64,000 nt of DNA from JACRDG01 sp963760985 (GCA_963760985.1 CAVXFM010000016.1:248001-312000); one strand, 5' to 3'; shown: positions 1 through 10,304, counted from the stretch's first letter. The notes: generated by a model not told the origin, from the sequence alone. Numbers and translations are program-made.

Positions 1-589
1 GTTCACGCTGCGCTGGTATTGCTCTGGATCTTCTTGTTTGTGCCTGTGGATGCGATTCCGACCCACGCGGGAACCCTTTTTCTCCAGGCAGCCTTGCTGG
101 ATTGGCCCACAATATTGGTTGCCGGAGCTATAATCCTTGTTGCGTTTGTGTTGCCCATCTTCAACCGCGGTCTTTCCTGGGGGCAACGCATGGCCGACAT
201 CGAAGTGCTCTACACGGAAGAGACCATGATGGGGGGATTCTACCTGTCTCTGGCGCTACGGGCGTTCGTTGCTACAGCGGTGAGCCTGGTTCCGGGGTGG
301 ACAGTGCTGTGGGTGGGTTCGTTGCTCAGGTGGTTCCCCGGGGTGTGGGCAACTGCCGCGGTCATGATCGTCGGGGGGGCTTTTGGCTGGGTTTCCTCGT
401 GGGTGTACACTGTACACGCGGGCTGACAGCAGGAGTCCTGCGGACCTTGCTGCCGGAACCTTGCAGGTGGAGGATCTTCCCATGCCTCGCGACGCGTTTC
501 ATAAAGCATTGGTAATGATTGCCGTGGTGGGGGGGGGGTGGATCGTCCTGGCCGGCGTGATTCCGCTTGCGATAAGACTCGCGAAGTGA
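1..589 (+). CDS. RDD-family membrane protein, 5'-partial, frameshifted
   Basis: Frame 1 is open from the window edge and encodes hydrophobic helices with the motif LSWGQRMADIEVL, which resembles the GxxxxGxRLxGIxVV stretch of RDD proteins. That frame stops at 424-426. The next frame continues with RSPADLAAGTLQV, matching the usual end of the RDD domain (R..xD..AGTxxV), followed by one more membrane helix and a stop at 587-589. Removing one base in gtgtacactgtacac near 405-415 joins the two halves. The function of RDD proteins is poorly known; some act in ion transport. A 10-G tract lies at 529-538 in the C-terminal helix. An alternative reading is two genes, with a 35-aa membrane peptide starting at 482 behind a GGAGG-like site. 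Confidence 0.55.
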
Positions 590-621
590 CGCACGGTCTC
601 GGTCTTCAGGACGATTCGGCA

Positions 622-2076
622 TCAGCCTTTGGCCACTCCCAGGGGCCTGATCCTGGCGACCTTTCCGGCGAGACCGGCACGCTGCACCACGTCCACCACC
701 ATGTTTACGTCCTTGTACGCGTGCGGGAATTCCTCGCGCAAAGTCTTGCGGCCCGCTGCCCGCGAAAAGACGTGCCGCTGGTCCTGCAATTCTCGCTCGA
801 TGGCTCGCCCCTTGGTCTGTCTAAGCGCTTCTCCGCGAGAGAGCAGGCGACCTGCCCCATGGCAGGCTGAACCGTAAGTCTCTTTCATAGAGCCGGGTTC
901 CCCTGCCAGGACGAACGAGGCCCGTCCCATGTCACCGGGAATTAGCACGGGCTGCCCTGTAGCACGATATGTGAGCGGAAGCGCCGGATGGTCCTTGGGA
1001 AACGCCCGGGTCGCTCCTTTGCGGTGCACGCAGAGTCGCACAGGCTTATTGCCGACCATGTGTGTCTCGAATTTGGCAATGTTGTGGCACACATCATAGA
1101 GGAGGCGGAAGTTGAGCTGCCGTGGAGACAGCCCAAATGACTCTTCCCAAGTCGTGCGAGCCAGATGCATGATGATCTGCCTGTTGGCAAAGGCGAAATT
1201 CGCGGCCGCGTTCATGGCTCCCATATATTCCCTGGCAAGGGCGGTTTTCAGCCGGGTGCATGCAAGCTGCTTGTCCGGGAGGTCCAAGCCTTCCTTGACC
1301 AGATTCTTCACCATCCGTGCCAGGAAGTCGTCACAGACCTGATGCCCGAGACCCCTGGAGCCACAGTGAATCATCATCGTGACCTGCCCGGGAAACAGGC
1401 CCCATTGTGTGGCAGTGGGCTCGTCAAAGATCTCTTCCACAAAACCGATCTCGAGAAAATGATTGCCCGACCCAAGGGTCCCGAGCTGACTCTTACCCCT
1501 TTCGTACGCCCGATCGCTCACCGCTCCGGGATCGGCTCCGGGGAGGGCCCCGTGATCCTCGATGCGCTCCAGATCGGATTGCTCACCCATTCCTTGCTGC
1601 ACAGCCCAGGCAGCCCCTGATTTGAAGACCGCATTCATTTCGGTCTTGCGGACCGTGATTCCCCCCTTGGATCCAAGGCCGGAGGGCACATGGGCAAAGA
1701 GGACGTTGATCAGCTCTTTTATGCGAGGCGTCACCTCTTCTTTGTGCAGCGCGGTGGTCGCGAGGCGCACCCCGCAGTTTATGTCGTAACCCACTCCGCC
1801 GGGTGACACCACACCTTCGTCCTCGTCAAAGGCTGCCACGCCGCCTATGGGAAACCCGTATCCCCAGTGCACGTCGGGCATGGCCAAAGATTTTCCGACA
1901 ATTCCCGGCAGATGCGCTACATTGTACACCTGATCCGGGCTCTGATCTTTTTCCACATCCGGGAGAAGGTGTGCGTCGGAAAAGATGAGCCCCGGCACCC
2001 GCATCCGGCCTGTTCGAGGAATCTCCCAACGCACCTCGTCGATTTGTACAAGTCTGAAGGGTCTCGGTCGGGACAT
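622..2076 (-). CDS. rtcB: RNA-splicing ligase RtcB
   Basis: This is a 484-aa RtcB, which ligates RNA 2',3'-cyclic-phosphate (or 3'-phosphate) ends to 5'-OH ends using GTP and Mn2+. Visible family motifs are GGVGYDINCGVR with Asp and Cys metal ligands, GTLGSGNHFLEIG, HCGSRGLGHQV, and CHGAGRLLSR, whose His is the residue guanylylated during catalysis. The ATG at 2076 is preceded by AAGGAGGAATTGCC, a strong ribosome-binding site, so it is preferred over the longer reading from 2127. Archease, the RtcB activator, lies two genes upstream on the same strand (3063-3494), with a PAP2 phosphatase between them. RtcA lies near the other end of the window. The frame is intact. Confidence 0.95.
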   Translation of the reverse strand: MSRPRPFRLVQIDEVRWEIPRTGRMRVPGLIFSDAHLLPDVEKDQSPDQVYNVAHLPGIVGKSLAMPDVHWGYGFPIGGVAAFDEDEGVVSPGGVGYDINCGVRLATTALHKEEVTPRIKELINVLFAHVPSGLGSKGGITVRKTEMNAVFKSGAAWAVQQGMGEQSDLERIEDHGALPGADPGAVSDRAYERGKSQLGTLGSGNHFLEIGFVEEIFDEPTATQWGLFPGQVTMMIHCGSRGLGHQVCDDFLARMVKNLVKEGLDLPDKQLACTRLKTALAREYMGAMNAAANFAFANRQIIMHLARTTWEESFGLSPRQLNFRLLYDVCHNIAKFETHMVGNKPVRLCVHRKGATRAFPKDHPALPLTYRATGQPVLIPGDMGRASFVLAGEPGSMKETYGSACHGAGRLLSRGEALRQTKGRAIERELQDQRHVFSRAAGRKTLREEFPHAYKDVNMVVDVVQRAGLAGKVARIRPLGVAKG

Positions 2077-2270
2077 GGCAATTCCTCCTTGCGGCAGCAA
2101 GGCCGAGTTGCAGTGACGTGCACGCACTCCGTCGTCTCAAAATAAGGCACTAATGGGGTCTTGGAAAGATGCACATTGCCACGGCAGAGACCATTCCGCG
2201 TTGCTCGGCCTCAGCTCATGGTCGTGAGCATGAAGAGGTTCTGCTTCAGGTTACGCCTCGGTGCCTCGCG

Positions 2271-2990
2271 TCAGTCCCCAATATCCGTGAGCGACGAATC
2301 CCAGAACCGCAATTCCGCCCACAATGCCCACGGTCGGGATTCCGCCCAATACGGGCCCCACAGCACAATCGCACACACGGCCATCACTGTCTCAAGCCCC
2401 AATGCCACCCTGAACGATTTCCGACCGAGGATCGGCCGGTCGGGAACCCCTTGTTTTACGGCAGGCCACACAAAAGAAACGGTCAGGATAAAACTGCCAA
2501 TCCCGCACGCGGCGCCTGCGACCACATCTTGAGGAAAATGCGCTCCCACGAAGATGCGGGAAAGCCCAATCAATGTCCCCACGACGATGGCCACCAACCC
2601 CACGATGCGTGAGTGGTAACCATACCATACCGCGAGAGCCGCACTTATCGCTGCCGCGCTGTGTCCTGAGGGAAAAGAGCCTGACCTGAGCAACGGCCCG
2701 ACCACGTGAACTGCTTCCAAAACAGCGAAAGGTCTGGGAGTGGGAAAGGCAGCCTTGATCACCTGTACGACCAACCCTGAAATCACCAGGAGAAGTAACC
2801 CCATCGCTGCCACACGTGGATTCTTCACCACAAAGGCTCCCATGACAATGCCAAGGAAAAAGCCGTCCCCCATGGTGGTGAGCGTCAGCCAGACCAGGTC
2901 TGTAATGGGTGAATGCAAGCCGTTGAGGTCCTGAAACAGCGGCTGATTGAAGCAATGAACCGGAATGAGGAGAAGAAACAAGAACGACAA
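2271..2990 (-). CDS. PAP2-superfamily membrane phosphatase
   Basis: The 239-aa multi-pass protein carries the three PAP2 signature motifs: K79..PRP (KxxxxxxRP type), PSGH at 107-110, and SRIFVGAHFPQD at 144-155 with the catalytic His151 and Asp155. Proteins of this type hydrolyse lipid pyrophosphates or lipid phosphates at the membrane, for example undecaprenyl diphosphate, but the substrate cannot be read from sequence. The only workable start is TTG at 2990, because an in-frame TAG lies one codon further upstream. The Shine-Dalgarno site is weak. It sits between archease and rtcB, probably in the same transcript. Confidence 0.85.
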   Translation of the reverse strand: MSFLFLLLIPVHCFNQPLFQDLNGLHSPITDLVWLTLTTMGDGFFLGIVMGAFVVKNPRVAAMGLLLLVISGLVVQVIKAAFPTPRPFAVLEAVHVVGPLLRSGSFPSGHSAAAISAALAVWYGYHSRIVGLVAIVVGTLIGLSRIFVGAHFPQDVVAGAACGIGSFILTVSFVWPAVKQGVPDRPILGRKSFRVALGLETVMAVCAIVLWGPYWAESRPWALWAELRFWDSSLTDIGD

Positions 2991-3062
2991 GCGCTACCAC
3001 TGGCGATAGAGAAGAGAAACGGCCCTTCCCGAGAGCAGGTTCCACCACAAGACGTGACCCTT

Positions 3063-3494
3063 TCAAATATCGAAGAGAATCTTGGCGCAGTAGCCCTGGT
3101 CAGTCTTCTGGACGGAGAGACCGTGATAGGTTACCGCCTTGATCTCGATATCCGGCTGTTCCCCATCGGGTCGGACCCTGCAAGAGAGCCGGGCTTTCAG
3201 CGTCGTGCCCGAGAGTTCTTCAATCGTGGATTGCACCAGAATCCAGCCTCGCACCTGATTAGAGAAGAGAATCTCCCGGAGCCAATCCACCATGAGTTCG
3301 TCAATACTCCCGGATTCCAGGAGAACGTCCAGGTCTTTTTCTGCCGCCAAATCCGGTCCGGCCCCCAGAATCTCGGTGAGCGCTGCTGCCGCGTTGACAA
3401 AAAGCTCCTGCAAATCGGTTCCGCAGACCTCCACACGCAAGTCCGCGGTATGGTCGATGAGCTTCCAGCTCTTTTCAATCCTCGGAGAGTTCAT
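3063..3494 (-). CDS. Archease, RtcB-activating protein
   Basis: The conserved opening WKLIDHTADLRVEVCGTDLQELF is diagnostic for archease (DUF101/MTH1598-like). The Asp residues of DHTAD and the C-terminal region bind the divalent metal in characterised homologues. Archease speeds RtcB guanylylation and allows multiple turnover. The start is set at one of two adjacent ATGs (3497/3494), giving about 143 aa. An upstream extension to 3536 would run into gyrA and is not needed. The start overlaps the end of gyrA (stop at 3475), so translation is probably coupled to gyrA. Its presence in the same minus-strand block as rtcB supports joint function in RNA ligation. Confidence 0.9.
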   Translation of the reverse strand: MNSPRIEKSWKLIDHTADLRVEVCGTDLQELFVNAAAALTEILGAGPDLAAEKDLDVLLESGSIDELMVDWLREILFSNQVRGWILVQSTIEELSGTTLKARLSCRVRPDGEQPDIEIKAVTYHGLSVQKTDQGYCAKILFDI

Positions 3495-5993
3495 CATCCT
3501 CTTGGAGCGCTTCTTCCAATTCCGCAACGGGCTCATCTTCTCCCGGTTCAGCTTCCTTGTCTTCGTCGTCGGCAGATTCGGCTCGCGCCACGTCCACCAC
3601 GTACTCGTCCCTGTCCATACGGACGAGCGTTCTGCCCATGGTATTTCTGCCGATAACCGAAATCTCCTCCATCCTCAATCTGATGATCCGACCGCCCGAC
3701 GTGAGGATCAGGAGGTGATCCGCATCCTCGACGATCTTGATGGCAACGACGTCGCCGAGTTTCTGGTTAATCTTTATGGTGATTACCCCCTGACCGCCTC
3801 TGCCCTTGACCGGGTATTCGTTCAAGGAGGTTCTCTTTCCAAAACCGCTGGTGGTGATGGTGAGAAGAGTGCCACTCCCCTCGGAGATGACTTCCATCCC
3901 GATCACCGCGTCATCCGGTTTCATTCTGATGCCCGTAACGCCTCTGGCCTGACGGCCCATGGGCCGCACGCGGGTTTCATTGAACCGTATTGCTTTGCCT
4001 TTGCGAGTAGCCAGCAGGATGTCGTTAGTACCCGGAGGAAAAATTGACATCGATCAACTCGTCCTCAGGGTCGATAGTGAGAGCAATGAGGCCGGACAGC
4101 CGTGGACGAGAAAACTCCCCAACGGACGTCTTCTTTATTTTGCCCAAAGCGGAGGCCATGACCACGTAGCCCTCGGTGGCCAACTCGGTCACGGGCAGAA
4201 TCTTACGAATCTTTTCGTCAGGATCGAGCCTCAGTAAATTCACTATGGCCTTGCCTCGGCCGTACGGGCTTTCTTCCGGGAGTTGAAACACCCGCATCCA
4301 GTAGACTTTTCCTCGATTGGAAAAACACAGGAGCACATCGTGTGATGACGCAAAGAGTATCTGATGCACCACGTCCTCGCTGCCGATCTTGGTGCCGATT
4401 CTGCCCTTGCCCCCGGGTCTCTGAGTTTTATACATATTCGCGGAGACTCTCTTGACGTACCCCTTGCTCGAAAAAGTGACCACCACATCCTCACGAGGAA
4501 TGAGGTCTTCGTCCAGGGTATCTCCTTGGTCGTCGACGATCTCGGTACGCCGCTCGTCAGCGAACTGGTCTCTCACCTGGGTGAGTTCCGCGATGATGAT
4601 ATCCGAGATCTTCTCTTCGGATGCGAGAATCTGTTCCAGGTCCTCAATTCGTGCAAGAACCTCCTTGAGTTCCTGCAAGATCTTATCTCGTTCCAGGCCG
4701 GTCAGCCGCTGTAGCCGCATATCCAATATGGCCTGAGCCTGAACCTCGCTGAGCTCAAAAGACGCCATCAACGCCTGTCGAGCTGCGGACGGGTTTGCCG
4801 CTGCCTTGATGGTCGCGATGACCTCATCGAGGTGATCCAAAGCGATCTTGAGTCCTTCGAGCAAATGAGCCCGCTCTCGCGCCCTGGCCAGCTCGAATCG
4901 GGTCCTTCGCACCACCACCTCTTTGCGGAAATTGATGAACCCTTGCAAGATCTCTTTGAGATTCATCTGATGTGGACGTCCGTGGTCAACACACAACAAC
5001 TGAATCCCGAAGTTGGTCTGAAGCTGGGTATGTCTGAAGAGCTGGTTCAGGACCACGTCAGGGTTTTCGTCTCTTTTGAGCTCAAAGACCACGCGCATGC
5101 CGTGACGGTCTGATTCGTCCCTTATGTCTCTGATACCGGGGATCTTCTTGTCTTTGACCAGGTCTGCCACGTGTTCGACCATCCTGGCCTTGTTGACCAA
5201 ATACGGAATCTCCGTGACTACGATGCGCTGGTACCCTTTGCCTGCGTCTTCCACTTCTGCCCGGCCTTTCATGCGGACGGATCCCCTGCCAGTGGTATAT
5301 GCGTCAATAATTCCCTGCCGACCGCTGATGAAACCGGCCGTGGGGAAATCAGGCCCGGGAAGAAACTGCATCAGATCAATAGGCGTGGCACCGGGGTTGT
5401 TGACCAGATGAATCGTGGCATCGATGGTTTCGCCCAGATTGTGGGGCGGAATACTCGTGGCCATGCCCACCGCGATGCCTTGGGAGCCGGATACCAGTAA
5501 GACCGGAAACCGCGCGGGCAGGACCACCGGTTCTTGCAGGGTGTTGTCGTAATTGGGCAGAAAATTGACCGTATCCTTGTCCAGATCCTCCAAGAGGGCC
5601 TGACAAATGCGATCCATGCGGACTTCTGTATACCTCATGGCTGCAGGGGCATCGCCGTCGACGCTGCCGAAGTTTCCCTGTCCGTCAATGAAGGGATAAC
5701 GCATGGAAAACGGCTGAGCCATTCGGACGATCGCATCGTATACTGCCGCGTCACCATGGGGATGATATTGACCTATGACATCACCGACCGCGCCGCGCTG
5801 CTTTGCGGTACGGACGGCCCCAAAGATTACCGCCCCTAAACATGGCATACAGTATCCTGCGGTGGACCGGTTTGAGGCCATCACACAGGTCAGGGAGGGC
5901 TCTCCCGACGATCACGCTCATGGCGTAATCGAGGTAGGACTTCTGGACCTCTTCTTCAATTCCTACGGTAGTCTTTTCATGCAACACTGCCAC
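3475..5993 (-). CDS. gyrA: DNA gyrase subunit A, two frameshifts
   Basis: Three overlapping frames together encode a normal GyrA of about 838 aa. The N-terminal piece (5993 to about 5790) has YAMSVIVGRALPD; the middle has HPHGDAAVYD, AAMRYTEVRM with catalytic Tyr near 121, and the coiled-coil region; the last frame (from about 4032) completes the C-terminal beta-pinwheel and ends in an acidic tail. One extra base at 5788-5798 and one extra G beside GTAC at 4028-4033 account for the breaks. GyrA is essential, so real loss is unlikely. The residue aligned with E. coli Ser83 is Ala, and the GyrA-box reads QRPGGKG rather than QRRGGKG. The ATG at 5993 has GGAAGGAA upstream. Confidence 0.93.
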
Positions 5994-6238
5994 TTAGGTA
6001 TTCCTTCCACATACAAGTATCCGGTTGAGGTTGCCTGCAAAATCCAGGTCAACCTACGCCCTCGCCTTCCACCGCGAACATTGAAGTCAGGGATGCGAAC
6101 TCTACGCGAGTCCTGAGGCAGGCACAAAGCACCGGAAAAGGCTTCCGCGCCTCGGACCATGGCATTTTCAGGCTCCCCCGTTCAAGCACAGGACCGGCTC
6201 GATTCCCTCACGCTCGGGGAGGTGTACCGGTCAGCAAA

Positions 6239-7279
6239 TCACGTTATCCACACTCCATATTGGCGATGTATGCGCAGCACCTTGTCCACCACTTCCGTGG
6301 CTCGCTTGGTCTTCGCAGTCGGCACCCGTTCCCTGCGACCGTCAAACGCGAGAGTCCCGAGGACTTCTCTCACGGACGCGGCAAGCGCGCGGGGGTCGTA
6401 CCCGCCTTCCAAAGCGAAAAGCAATGGAGCTCCCCTTGCAGACTCGGTTTGCTCGAGCACAATCTGTGCAAGCCATCGATACGCCCTCTCGGAAAGGCGA
6501 GTTCTCCCTAATGGGTCTCTTTGGTGCGCGTCAAATCCCGCTGCCACGAGCACCAATTCCGGCCGAAAACGACGCACGACCGGATTCATTATAGTCCGAT
6601 AAATGTGAATGATGTCGTCGTCTTCCAATTCCTTTGGCACCGGAATATTTACATTGTACCCGAGGCCGTCTCCCTCGCCGGTTTCGTTCCAGTCACCCGT
6701 GTGAGGATACCACCCCATGTAGTGGGTGGACAGGTACAATACGCTCTTTTCCTGGTAAAACAGGTCTTGCAAGGCGTTCCCGTGGTGAATATCCCAATCG
6801 ACAATCAGAATACGCTTGAAGCCATATTTTTCCTGAGCGTCCCGGGCCACTATGCCGAGGTTGTTGAATATGCAGAATCCGCCCGCCCGATCCGGCAATG
6901 CATGGTGGCCGGGCGGCCTCACCAGGGCAAAACATACTCTGCAACGTCCGGAAAGCACGGCTTCAAGTCCCTTGATGCAGCCTCCTACCGCGAGCCACGC
7001 GGCCAGGTACGTCTTGGCGCTGACCGAGGTGTCCGGCGAAAGGGTGGTGAAGTCGCGTTCAGCAGTGCTGAGGATCTGTTTTACATACACCGGAGTGTGG
7101 ACCAGTTCCAGGTCTTCCAACGCAGCGGCCTCCGCTTCGATCTGGACGAGCCTACCACCAAACTCGTTGTCCAGCATGCGGTAGATACTCCTGAGGCGAT
7201 TGGGGCTCTCGGGGTGAGTCAGACCCGGTTTGTGCTCAAGGTACCTGACATCTCGGACAACACCTACGTCGAAGGCCAA
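6239..7279 (-). CDS. Histone deacetylase-family (AcuC/HDAC-like) deacetylase
   Basis: The 346-aa protein carries the arginase/deacetylase-fold signatures of class I/II-like deacetylases: RPPGHHA at 121-127, DWDIHHGN at 161-168 with Zn-binding Asp and His, and AGFDAHQRDPLG for the third ligand. Bacterial members remove acetyl groups from proteins such as acetyl-CoA synthetase or from small acetyl-amines. The start is TTG at 7279, with GAGGTG about 5 nt upstream. No ATG precedes the conserved VGVVRDVRYLEH. It is the last gene of a minus-strand block with the 55-aa CxxC protein, argS and the SPOR protein, although 121 nt separate it from the true stop of the SPOR gene. Confidence 0.9.
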   Translation of the reverse strand: MAFDVGVVRDVRYLEHKPGLTHPESPNRLRSIYRMLDNEFGGRLVQIEAEAAALEDLELVHTPVYVKQILSTAERDFTTLSPDTSVSAKTYLAAWLAVGGCIKGLEAVLSGRCRVCFALVRPPGHHALPDRAGGFCIFNNLGIVARDAQEKYGFKRILIVDWDIHHGNALQDLFYQEKSVLYLSTHYMGWYPHTGDWNETGEGDGLGYNVNIPVPKELEDDDIIHIYRTIMNPVVRRFRPELVLVAAGFDAHQRDPLGRTRLSERAYRWLAQIVLEQTESARGAPLLFALEGGYDPRALAASVREVLGTLAFDGRRERVPTAKTKRATEVVDKVLRIHRQYGVWIT

Positions 7280-7400
7280 GACAACACCTCGTCATTAAAG
7301 AAGGAGTATTTTCGCATAATTTTCAGGAACGCACAACCAGCGTTCCCCGCAAGAAAACATTTATACATCAAACTACGCTGGCCGCGGGGGTAGGGCGGGG

Positions 7401-8199
7401 TCAATTCCTGACGAGAAGCCTGAAAGCGGTGATGCCTTCCCTTACCTTGAGTCGCTCGACCAGAGCGTCTGCATCGTGCTGGGACGAGAACTTGCCCAGG
7501 GTACAGGCGGTACAGGATACCCGTCTTGGGTCTGGCTACCGGCTTCAGGAGCACTTCATAACCACGCGATTTCCACCGGGCAGCCCATTGCTGAGCGATG
7601 CCGGGGTTAGTGAAAGCTCCTACCTGTACCATGTAAGTGCCTCTTCCCGAGCCAGGCCCAGGAAGGCTCGTCTCGGCGAGAACCCCGCTGACCGTCTCTC
7701 CGGCCTTCAGGGTCGCGTGGCCCTTGGCCTTTTTCCCCGCGTGCTTGTCAGAAAGCTTGGCTTTTTCCGCTGCAGGGGCCTTGCCAGGGGCGGCGCTCCC
7801 TTCCCGGTGAGTTACGTGGTCCGTATCAGGCGCTTCTGAGCAGGGCGGCGGATCTTCTTGCGCGACAAGCTTGCGGTAAAACGTCACCTGAGGCGGGGCA
7901 GTTTTGGTCTTGGTCTCCAGAGCGGGACACGAGGCGCCGGCAGCCTGTTCGGGTTCTGCTTGGGGCCGCGACGGGACCCACGGGCCGAAAGCCTTACCGG
8001 CGATGGAGGGGTCGAGAATCAGTCGCACATTGAGCGCGGCAAGCACCAGCATGAGCACGATCACCGCGATCACGGCCACAGTGAGTCGCCCGTTCTTCGG
8101 CGCGGTGCTGTCGTTCGATGCAGATCGAGCAGGAGGACTAGCCTTTCTTGTCGTTCGTTTTCGTCGGAAGAATTCGCGCAATCCCATGACGATTCTCAC
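7401..8199 (-). CDS. SPOR-domain membrane protein, frameshifted
   Basis: A short basic cytoplasmic N-terminus is followed by one transmembrane helix (VAVIAVIVLMLVLAALNVRLI), a Pro/Ala/Lys-rich linker, and a C-terminal SPOR domain beginning GTYMVQVGAFTNP. The open frame runs past the domain, but dropping one base at 7499-7504 (beside GTAC) restores a normal SPOR ending (LGKFSSQHDADALVERL...) and a stop at 7401-7403, for 265 aa. SPOR domains bind septal peptidoglycan lacking stem peptides, so a role in cell division or envelope remodelling is likely (family knowledge). The GTG start at 8199 overlaps the argS stop, with GGAG 8 nt upstream; ATG 8187 is an alternative. Confidence 0.8.
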
Positions 8200-9868
8200 A
8201 TGCGCTCCGGCGCGGACACACCAAGAATCCTCAGCCCGTTGGCCGTCACCTGGCGCACTGCTTCGACCAGGTACAGACGCGCCTTCTTCACGCGGGAATC
8301 CTCGATGAGAACACGGTTATCGTGGTAATATCCATGAAACAGTTCTGCCAGTTCCATCAAGTGGAACGTCACGCGGTGCGGTTCGAGCGTGGCAGCCGCG
8401 TCCAGAAGCATGTCGGGGAAGTCCGCGAGATGCTTGATGAGTTTCTGCTCTTCCGGCAGGGACAAGCGCGGTCAAATCCGGGTCGGTCATGTCCGCGTCG
8501 ATATCTCGCTCAGCAGCAATACGAAATATGCTTGCCACCCGAGCGTGCGCGTATTGCACATAGTACACCGGGTTGTCTTTGGACTGCTTCTTTGCCAGAT
8601 CCAAGTCAAAATCGAGATGGCTGTCGCATCGCTTGGTGAGAAAGAAAAATCGCGCAGCATCGGGGCCGACTTCGTCAAGCACCTCTCGCAAGGTAATGAA
8701 TTCACCGGAACGGGTGGACATGGAAATCTTCTTGCCGTCACGTACCAGGTTCACGAATTGCACGAGCAGCACTTTCAACACATCGGGAGAATAGCCGAAA
8801 GCCTCGATGCCCGCGCGCACTCGCGGCACATACCCATGATGATCTGAGCCCCAGATGTCGATGAGCAGCCCGTGGCCTCTACGCAACTTGTCCAGATGAT
8901 ACGCCACGTCAGCCGCAAAGTAGGTAGGTTCGCCCGTGGCCCGGACCAACACACGGTCCTTCTCGTCCTGTTCGCCGTTCATGACGAACCACAACGCGCC
9001 TTCTTTCTCTTCTGCCTTGCCCAGATCCCGCAATTCCCCGAGGGCTTTGCGCACCGCGTCGCTCTTGTGGAGAATCTTTTCCCGAAAATAATCGTCGTAC
9101 GTAACACCGAAGAACGCAAGGTCCTCCTGAATTCCTTCGAGTATCCTGTTGCAGGCAAATTCAGCCGCGGCATCCACCGCTCCTTCCGGAGAAAGGCTGA
9201 GCAACTTCTCCCCCAGGGGGGTGCCTTGCAGCTCTTTTGCCAGATCGCTAATATATTCGCCCTGATAATGGTTCTCGGGAAAGGTAATGGTCTCGCCGTG
9301 TAGTTCGCGGTACCGGTGGAGCACAGAATTACCCAGAATTCGCATCTGATTACCCGCGTCGTTGACATAGTATTCCGTCTCGACGGAGTACCCGCAGGTC
9401 TTCAAGAGCCGGGCCAGCGTATCTCCAATAGCCGCTCCCCGTCCGTGCCCCACATGAAGAGGGCCCGTGGGATTGGCGCTTACGAATTCGAGCAATATCC
9501 CGGGAGCTGCAGACTGGGGGCAGCATCCGTACTGGGCTTTTTGTCTGTGGATGGTGTGCACGATTTTTCGCCACACATCCCCGGACAGGAAAAAATTGAT
9601 AAAACCCGGGCCGGCAATTTCAGTTTTGGCAATCAGCGTCTCCTGAGGACTGAGGTTGTCTATAATGATCGCTGCCAGCTCACGCGGTTTCATGCCGGTT
9701 TGTGCGGCAAGAGCCAAAGCCGCATTGGTCGCGTAATCTCCCGTACCGATCGTCCTTGCTGCGAGAAATCTCGATTCTCAGGGAGGCTGGATCAGGAACG
9801 TTAATGAGATTCCTGCGGGCGGCGTTTTCCACCGCGCTGCGGAGAACAGATCTCAAGATCTCTTTCAT
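8196..9868 (-). CDS. argS: Arginyl-tRNA synthetase, two frameshifts
   Basis: Three frames assemble into a normal-length class I ArgRS of 556 aa. The N-terminal piece (MKEILRSVLRSAVENAA...) shifts at 9741-9746, where GTACGGG should be GTACGG, into the main body. The body carries the HIGH-type motif HVGHGR in SANPTGPLHVGHGRG and the MSTRSGEFITLR region. A second single-base insertion near 8465 moves into the last frame, which encodes the anticodon-binding domain ending in APERM. Start ATG is at 9868. It is transcribed after a 55-aa CxxC protein gene (41-nt gap) and overlaps the SPOR gene downstream. Both breaks are most simply base-level errors in an essential gene. Confidence 0.93.
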
Positions 9869-9909
9869 TCAGTATCTACCTCTGCGCTCGTAGGATGGCA
9901 GCAACGGAC

Positions 9910-10077
9910 TCACGTGTGGTCCTCTTCCTTCTGTGGGTGTTCACCCTTGGGCGCTTGCAGGGTAACGTCTCTCGTGTATTCCGGACATCGGGTCGTTGTC
10001 GTCCCGTCCATGGAGAACTTCTTATTGCAGGTCAGCCTCCACGCGCAAATGACACATAGGGTTCTTTCGCCCTCCAT
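9910..10077 (-). CDS. Small CxxC protein upstream of argS (55 aa)
   Basis: Reading the minus strand from ATG 10077 gives a 55-aa soluble protein with the core CVICAWRLTCNKKFS followed by CPEYTRDVTL. Four Cys (CxxC, then two spaced singles) suggest a small metal- or disulfide-stabilised fold. The ICAWR..C.KKFS...CP.{2}.RDV pattern resembles a small uncharacterised protein I recognise from other Desulfobacterota, but I cannot name it. AAGAGGAGACGAGG precedes the ATG, a good ribosome-binding site, and argS starts 41 nt downstream, so the two are likely cotranscribed. The acidic/basic tail ends QKEEDHT. The function is unknown. Confidence 0.7.
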   Translation of the reverse strand: MEGERTLCVICAWRLTCNKKFSMDGTTTTRCPEYTRDVTLQAPKGEHPQKEEDHT

Positions 10078-10159
10078 CCTCGTCTCCTCTTCCTAGAATT
10101 TAGGTATCAATTCTAGAGGTTATGGTCAAGACCTTTTGTGGTAGATTATTATATACCGG

Positions 10160-10304
10160 TTGCCAAAAGGTCTGTCTGTTTGATTCTTCTTTGGCGTCGG
10201 GATGTCCCGTTTCTTTGCGAGCGACGCAGAAACCGTCGAATCTGCGTTCAAGGGACCCCCGCGTTCTTCCAAAACCCCGAGCCATTCGGTCAGGGGTTTT
10301 GGCA
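10160..10304 (+). repeat. 145-bp element with TTGCCAAAA inverted ends, copy 1
   Basis: The segment begins TTGCCAAAA and ends TTTTGGCAA, a perfect 9-bp terminal inverted repeat. It matches 21371-21515 (opposite orientation) along its whole length, including the core GAGCGACGCA..CCGTCG. The identical length, paired ends and lack of any ORF resemble a non-autonomous mobile element (MITE-like). No clear target duplication is visible at the flanks. Confidence 0.65.

Noticed and set aside
482..589. Separate 35-aa membrane peptide gene with its own ribosome-binding site
   Set aside because: The upstream part of the same frame encodes RSPADLAAGTLQV, the expected end of the RDD domain, so this is better read as the RDD C-terminus after a frameshift.
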